From NCBI RefSeq assembly GCF_040096455.1, contig NZ_JBBMER010000001.1, positions 186,001 through 250,000 of the forward strand: a DNA stretch of 64,000 nucleotides, given 5' to 3'. The notes below the pieces were generated by a model. It saw only the letters and a list, made by a program, of their open reading frames with translations. It did no database searches and was not told where the DNA came from. Each line of letters begins with the position of its first letter. Position 1 is the stretch's first letter. This stretch comes from Lachnospira rogosae. Its GTDB lineage: Bacteria > Bacillota > Clostridia > Lachnospirales > Lachnospiraceae. Below are positions 60,940-64,000 of this stretch, piece after piece. Both the position numbers and the translations under genes were made by a program.

Positions 60940-60968
60940 TTGACACAATTAATATTGTGTGATAAAAT
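60940..60968 (+). promoter_or_regulatory. cheR promoter
   Basis: TTGACA (60940-60945), 17-bp spacer, TAAAAT (60963-60968). The spacer contains CACAAT-TAAT-ATTGTG, a dyad. The rest of the 359-bp gap after ylmH shows no gene. Confidence 0.7.
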
Positions 60969-61034
60969 CCATATAAAGCTAAGGGATTGCAACAACTGCG
61001 GAATATGTTACAGGAAAGAACAGAGGATATCAAT

Positions 61035-61814
61035 ATGGTTAAAGATTATGAAGATTTTAAGAAATTTGTGTTAGGACTTACAGGAATTGACCTTAATGCT
61101 TATAAAGAAAAGCAGATGAAGAGAAGAATAGATACACTTATAGCAAGGAATAAGCATACAGGTTATGACAGTTATTGCAATGCGATAAAGAATGATGCCC
61201 AGATGCTTGATGAATTCGTTAATTATCTTACAATTAATGTGTCAGAATTCTATAGAAATCCAGCGTTATGGAAGAAGCTTGATGAGATTATCCTTCCAGA
61301 CCTGATTAAGAAGTTTGGACCAAGACTTAAGATATGGAGTGCTGCTTGTTCAACAGGTGATGAGCCATATTCACTTGCAATGGTGCTTGCAAAGAAAGTC
61401 CCACTTAAAGATATAAAGATATATGCTACTGATATAGATGACCAGGTTCTTGAAAAGGCCAAAGATGGCGTGTATTCAGCCAACAGCTTAAAGGGGCTTC
61501 CTGATGAGTATAAGAATAAATATTTTGAAAAAATGGGAGATAAGTACTATAAGATTTCGGATGAGATTAAGAAGTGCGTTGAGTTCAAGAAGTCTAATCT
61601 TTTAAAAGACTCATATCCTCAGAGCTGTCATCTTATAGTTTGCCGAAATGTACTTATCTATTTTACAGAAGATGCCAAGTTAGAGATATATAAGAAGTTC
61701 AATGATTCATTAGTTAAGGGCGGCTGTTTATTTGTTGGTAATACAGAGCAGATTATCAATTATAAAGACCTTGGTTATGAATCTAGTGAGTTGTTTTTCT
61801 ACAGAAAAAAGTAA
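61035..61814 (+). CDS. cheR: Chemotaxis receptor methyltransferase CheR
   Basis: 259 residues. SAM-dependent glutamyl methylation of chemoreceptors. Seen: FVLGLTGIDLNAYKEKQMKRRI (N-terminal domain), TINVSEFYRNPALW, KIWSAACSTGDEPYSLAM (SAM site), IYATDIDDQVLEKAK, and CRNVLIYFTEDAKLE. No pentapeptide tether. Start at ATG 61035 after GAGGA. Stand-alone gene; overlaps the converging exonuclease gene by 32 bp. Fits a motile organism with the c-di-GMP and YvyF-like genes. Confidence 0.95.
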   Translation: MVKDYEDFKKFVLGLTGIDLNAYKEKQMKRRIDTLIARNKHTGYDSYCNAIKNDAQMLDEFVNYLTINVSEFYRNPALWKKLDEIILPDLIKKFGPRLKIWSAACSTGDEPYSLAMVLAKKVPLKDIKIYATDIDDQVLEKAKDGVYSANSLKGLPDEYKNKYFEKMGDKYYKISDEIKKCVEFKKSNLLKDSYPQSCHLIVCRNVLIYFTEDAKLEIYKKFNDSLVKGGCLFVGNTEQIINYKDLGYESSELFFYRKK

Positions 61815-62937
61815 TCAGTATATGTACTGCCTGAAGAATTATGTCTTCAGGCAGTTCTTTTTTATCATATAAAAGGTATATATTAGCATCATTATACTCA
61901 TATCTGAATATATATTCAGAAGTCTGGAGACTGTCTGTATTGTAACAAGGCAGTTTGATAAACGAAGCGAATTTTTTAGTGTATGCTGTTTCTCTGGTTG
62001 CTTTCACTTTACATTCAGCATCAACATAAGCGGCTACACTTTTGTGAATGGCAGTATCTTCGTATGGAAGATAGTAGTAATTCTTATAATCACTATAATA
62101 CAATCTGAGATTATCAGTTATTAATGGCAGTTTGATTTTCATAGTATTGCCATTGATTCTTATGGCATATCCATTATTATCAAGATGAATAACGGGTATG
62201 GGAACTGCACAGGGCAGGGTATAGTTAATTATTAAATCTCCATTTTTATTAGTATCATCGGAATATTCAACAGAATATCCGGTATAGGTTACATTTTCTT
62301 CTAATACAGCATTGTAGGCAGTTATAGATGAAAGCTGGATTAGTCCGTATACATCATCATAATTATGAAGCAGAAGCAGTTCTTCGTAAGAAGCTTCGCC
62401 AGTCTTAACATAGTCGTTGTATACCTTGATAAGCTCGCCGCCAGAGAATTCATCATCACGGCTTATGTTAAGGAATTGCTCAACAGACTTCTGGTTACAA
62501 CTTTCAAGCTTTAGTAATGTCTTTAATGGGCGTACACATTTGTATAAATCATAGCTTAAGAGCTTATCAAGTGTGTACGGAATGTTAAGGTGTGCGGCTC
62601 TGTCTTTAATAAATGGAATGTCAAAATTATCTCCATTAAAATGCACTAGTGTATCAAATGAAGCGGCAGCATTAAGAAAGCTTGCTATTACCTGCACTTC
62701 GTCAGCCTTGGACTGGGCAAGCCACTGTATTATGGTAAGTATGGAATTCTTTATATAAGCAGTGCCGATTAAATAACAGAAGCTTGTCTTGTGCGAAAAG
62801 CCGGTTGTTTCAATATCAAAAAATATTGTATGCTCGCTGCAGAGAGAATTATTGATAAAATTATCAGCAGTATTATTAGTATTGCTGTCGTTGTTGTGTA
62901 TATCGTTTAGATTAAATGTTTTAGTTATAGTCTTCAT
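61783..62937 (-). CDS. YprB-like RNase H-fold exonuclease
   Basis: 384 residues. Exonuclease domain (about 35-215) of the DEDD/RNase_H_2 class: IFFDIETTGFSHKTSFCYLIG (DxE), DTLVHFNGDNFDIPFI (Asp), LLLHNYDDVYGLIQL (Asp). Two further domains of unknown role follow, with a repeated IKLPL/YYYLPYEDTAIH pattern. An Asn/Asp-rich N terminus lies before. Function: probable 3'-5' nucleic acid trimming. Its last codons encode a terminator hairpin and overlap cheR. Confidence 0.88.
   Translation of the reverse strand: MKTITKTFNLNDIHNNDSNTNNTADNFINNSLCSEHTIFFDIETTGFSHKTSFCYLIGTAYIKNSILTIIQWLAQSKADEVQVIASFLNAAASFDTLVHFNGDNFDIPFIKDRAAHLNIPYTLDKLLSYDLYKCVRPLKTLLKLESCNQKSVEQFLNISRDDEFSGGELIKVYNDYVKTGEASYEELLLLHNYDDVYGLIQLSSITAYNAVLEENVTYTGYSVEYSDDTNKNGDLIINYTLPCAVPIPVIHLDNNGYAIRINGNTMKIKLPLITDNLRLYYSDYKNYYYLPYEDTAIHKSVAAYVDAECKVKATRETAYTKKFASFIKLPCYNTDSLQTSEYIFRYEYNDANIYLLYDKKELPEDIILQAVHILITFFCRKTTH
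61826..61864 (+). terminator. cheR terminator inside the exonuclease gene
   Basis: A perfect 12-bp stem (61826-61837 with 61844-61855) and TCTTTTTTT. It lies 12 bp after the cheR stop but within the minus-strand coding sequence. Confidence 0.85.
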
Positions 62938-63138
62938 TAATTATAAATCCTTTGATTACAAAAAGTGTACGTTAAAAAAATGTCAGTTTTTGTTTATTAT
63001 ATACGAATATATACACAAAAAAAAGTAGATTTTTAATGATAAATGATATATTATATTAATATATTAATTATCGTTCATAATTATTATAAATCAGATACAC
63101 AATCATTAAGCTTGGGTTTTATGGTTGTCTATCTGTTT

Positions 63139-63167
63139 TTGCATTGCTTTGGATGATAACATATATT
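63139..63167 (+). promoter_or_regulatory. rnf promoter
   Basis: TTGCAT (63139-63144), 17-bp spacer, TATATT (63162-63167), 22 bp before the rnfC start. The preceding 200 bp are AT-rich with no gene. Confidence 0.55.
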
Positions 63168-63189
63168 ATTTTATAAGGAGAAATATGTC

Positions 63190-64000
63190 ATGGGAAAGTG
63201 TACATTTAAAGGTGGAATACATCCATATGACGGCAAGGAATTATCAAAGGATAAGCCTATAAAAGAGTTGTTCCCTGCTGTAGGAGAGATGGTTTTCCCA
63301 CTTTCACAGCACATCGGTGCGCCGGCAGTTCCAGTAGTTGCCAAAGGTGATTACGTCCTTGCTGGACAGTTGATTGCTGAGGCTGGTGGATTCGTATCAG
63401 CTAATATCCATTCATCTGTTTCTGGTACAGTTAAGGCTATAGAGCCAAGAACGCTAGCCACAGGTGGAAAGTGCAATTCAATCATCATTGAGAATGATGG
63501 AGAATTTAAGGAAGTTGAGTATACTCCTAAGAAGTTAGAAGAACTTTCTAAAGAAGAAGTATTACAAAGAATTAAGGATGCAGGTGTAGTAGGTATGGGT
63601 GGTGCAGGCTTCCCTACTAACGTAAAGTTAAGCCCTAAGAATCCAGAAGGAATTGATTATATTATAGTAAATGGTGCTGAATGTGAACCATACCTTACAT
63701 CCGATTACAGAAGACTTCTTGAAGAGTCAGACAAGATTGTACTCGGCTTAAAGGTTGCATTAAGCATCTTTGATCACGCTAAGGGTATTATTGGTATTGA
63801 AGATAATAAGCCTGAAGCCATTAAAGTTATGCAGGCAGCAGTTGCATCTGAGCCAGATATCGAGGTTAAGGTTTTAAAGACTAAATATCCTCAGGGTGGT
63901 GAGCGTAGTCTTATCTATGCTACAACAGGCAGAAGCATCAACTCAACTATGCTTCCAGCAGATGCAGGATGTATTGTACATAACGTAGATACAATATACA
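63190..64000 (+). CDS. rnfC: RnfC, ferredoxin:NAD+ oxidoreductase subunit (3' end outside window)
   Basis: N-terminal 270 residues, open to the window end. Seen: FKGGIHPYDGKELSKDKPI, LSQHIGAPAVPVVAKGDYV, GFVSANIHSSVSGTVKAIE, DAGVVGMGGAGFPTNVKL, VNGAECEPYLTSDYRRLLE (flavin and NADH-binding region), YPQGGERSLIYATTGR. The C-terminal 4Fe-4S clusters are not yet reached. AAGGAG precedes the ATG by 10 nt. Role: the NADH-linked soluble arm of the Rnf complex, coupling reduced ferredoxin to ion export. First gene of an rnf operon, as is usual. Confidence 0.96.
   Translation, partial: MGKCTFKGGIHPYDGKELSKDKPIKELFPAVGEMVFPLSQHIGAPAVPVVAKGDYVLAGQLIAEAGGFVSANIHSSVSGTVKAIEPRTLATGGKCNSIIIENDGEFKEVEYTPKKLEELSKEEVLQRIKDAGVVGMGGAGFPTNVKLSPKNPEGIDYIIVNGAECEPYLTSDYRRLLEESDKIVLGLKVALSIFDHAKGIIGIEDNKPEAIKVMQAAVASEPDIEVKVLKTKYPQGGERSLIYATTGRSINSTMLPADAGCIVHNVDTIY

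Overview
The window is AT-rich, gene-dense bacterial chromosome from a low-GC Gram-positive anaerobe. Firmicute hallmarks are the rimP-nusA-ylxR-ylxQ-infB-rbfA-nrnA-truB-ribF order, YlmH, HTH and LytTR regulators, a lipoprotein and a sortase-type anchor. Metabolic content (uronate catabolism, Nfn, Rnf, Na+-pumping decarboxylase, chemotaxis genes) fits a motile, pectin-using gut Lachnospiraceae. Lachnospira ([Eubacterium] eligens)-like is my best inference; no database search was possible. No phage, insertion sequence or CRISPR array is visible.

Layout. 1-2.8 kb: end of a cobalamin operon (cobD, cobQ). 2.8-4.6 kb: decayed GntR regulator and an XRE/DUF3169 pair behind a consensus promoter with 21-bp phased repeats. 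4.6-6.4 kb: aldo/keto reductase plus a CMD-cupin fusion under a MerR-type promoter. 6.5-18.2 kb: tRNA-Glu, then the nusA-infB supercluster to rpsO and pnp, with an infB carrying five 102-bp repeats and structured leaders before rpsO and pnp. 18.2-22.7 kb: HIT protein, EAL phosphodiesterase with dead GGDEF, yebC, PilZ protein, YvyF-like zinc-ribbon protein. 22.7-29.1 kb: uronate locus (lacI-uxaC divergent from uxaB, then uxaA); kdgK follows at 34-35 kb. Together they take glucuronate and galacturonate to 2-keto-3-deoxy-6-phosphogluconate; the aldolase is not in the window.

29.1-34 kb is more accessory: queT with a possible riboswitch-like leader, an XRE regulator, a headless gene fragment, an HTH-Fic protein, and an AgrC/AgrA-type two-component system next to a short promoter-terminator unit that may encode a small RNA or a 20-residue peptide. 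35.6-41.7 kb: two surface proteins (a 1294-residue Big_2 protein and a TPR/chitobiase-C-like membrane protein). 41.7-44.1 kb: nfnAB. 45-51.5 kb: thiN, then a five-gene biotin-dependent carboxyltransferase/Na+ pump operon containing both 12S-like and 5S-like carboxyltransferases. 51.7-53.6 kb: sortase-anchored protein. 53.8-64 kb: ddh, an unknown gene, a YhiN-type flavoprotein, cmk, ispH, rpsA, ylmH, cheR, a YprB-like exonuclease and the start of rnfC.

The strongest leads are the hybrid carboxyltransferase operon with its lipoprotein-OadG fusion, the small transcript beside the orphan Agr-type system, the phased repeats at the XRE/DUF3169 promoter, and the structured leaders of pnp, rpsO, queT and oadA.
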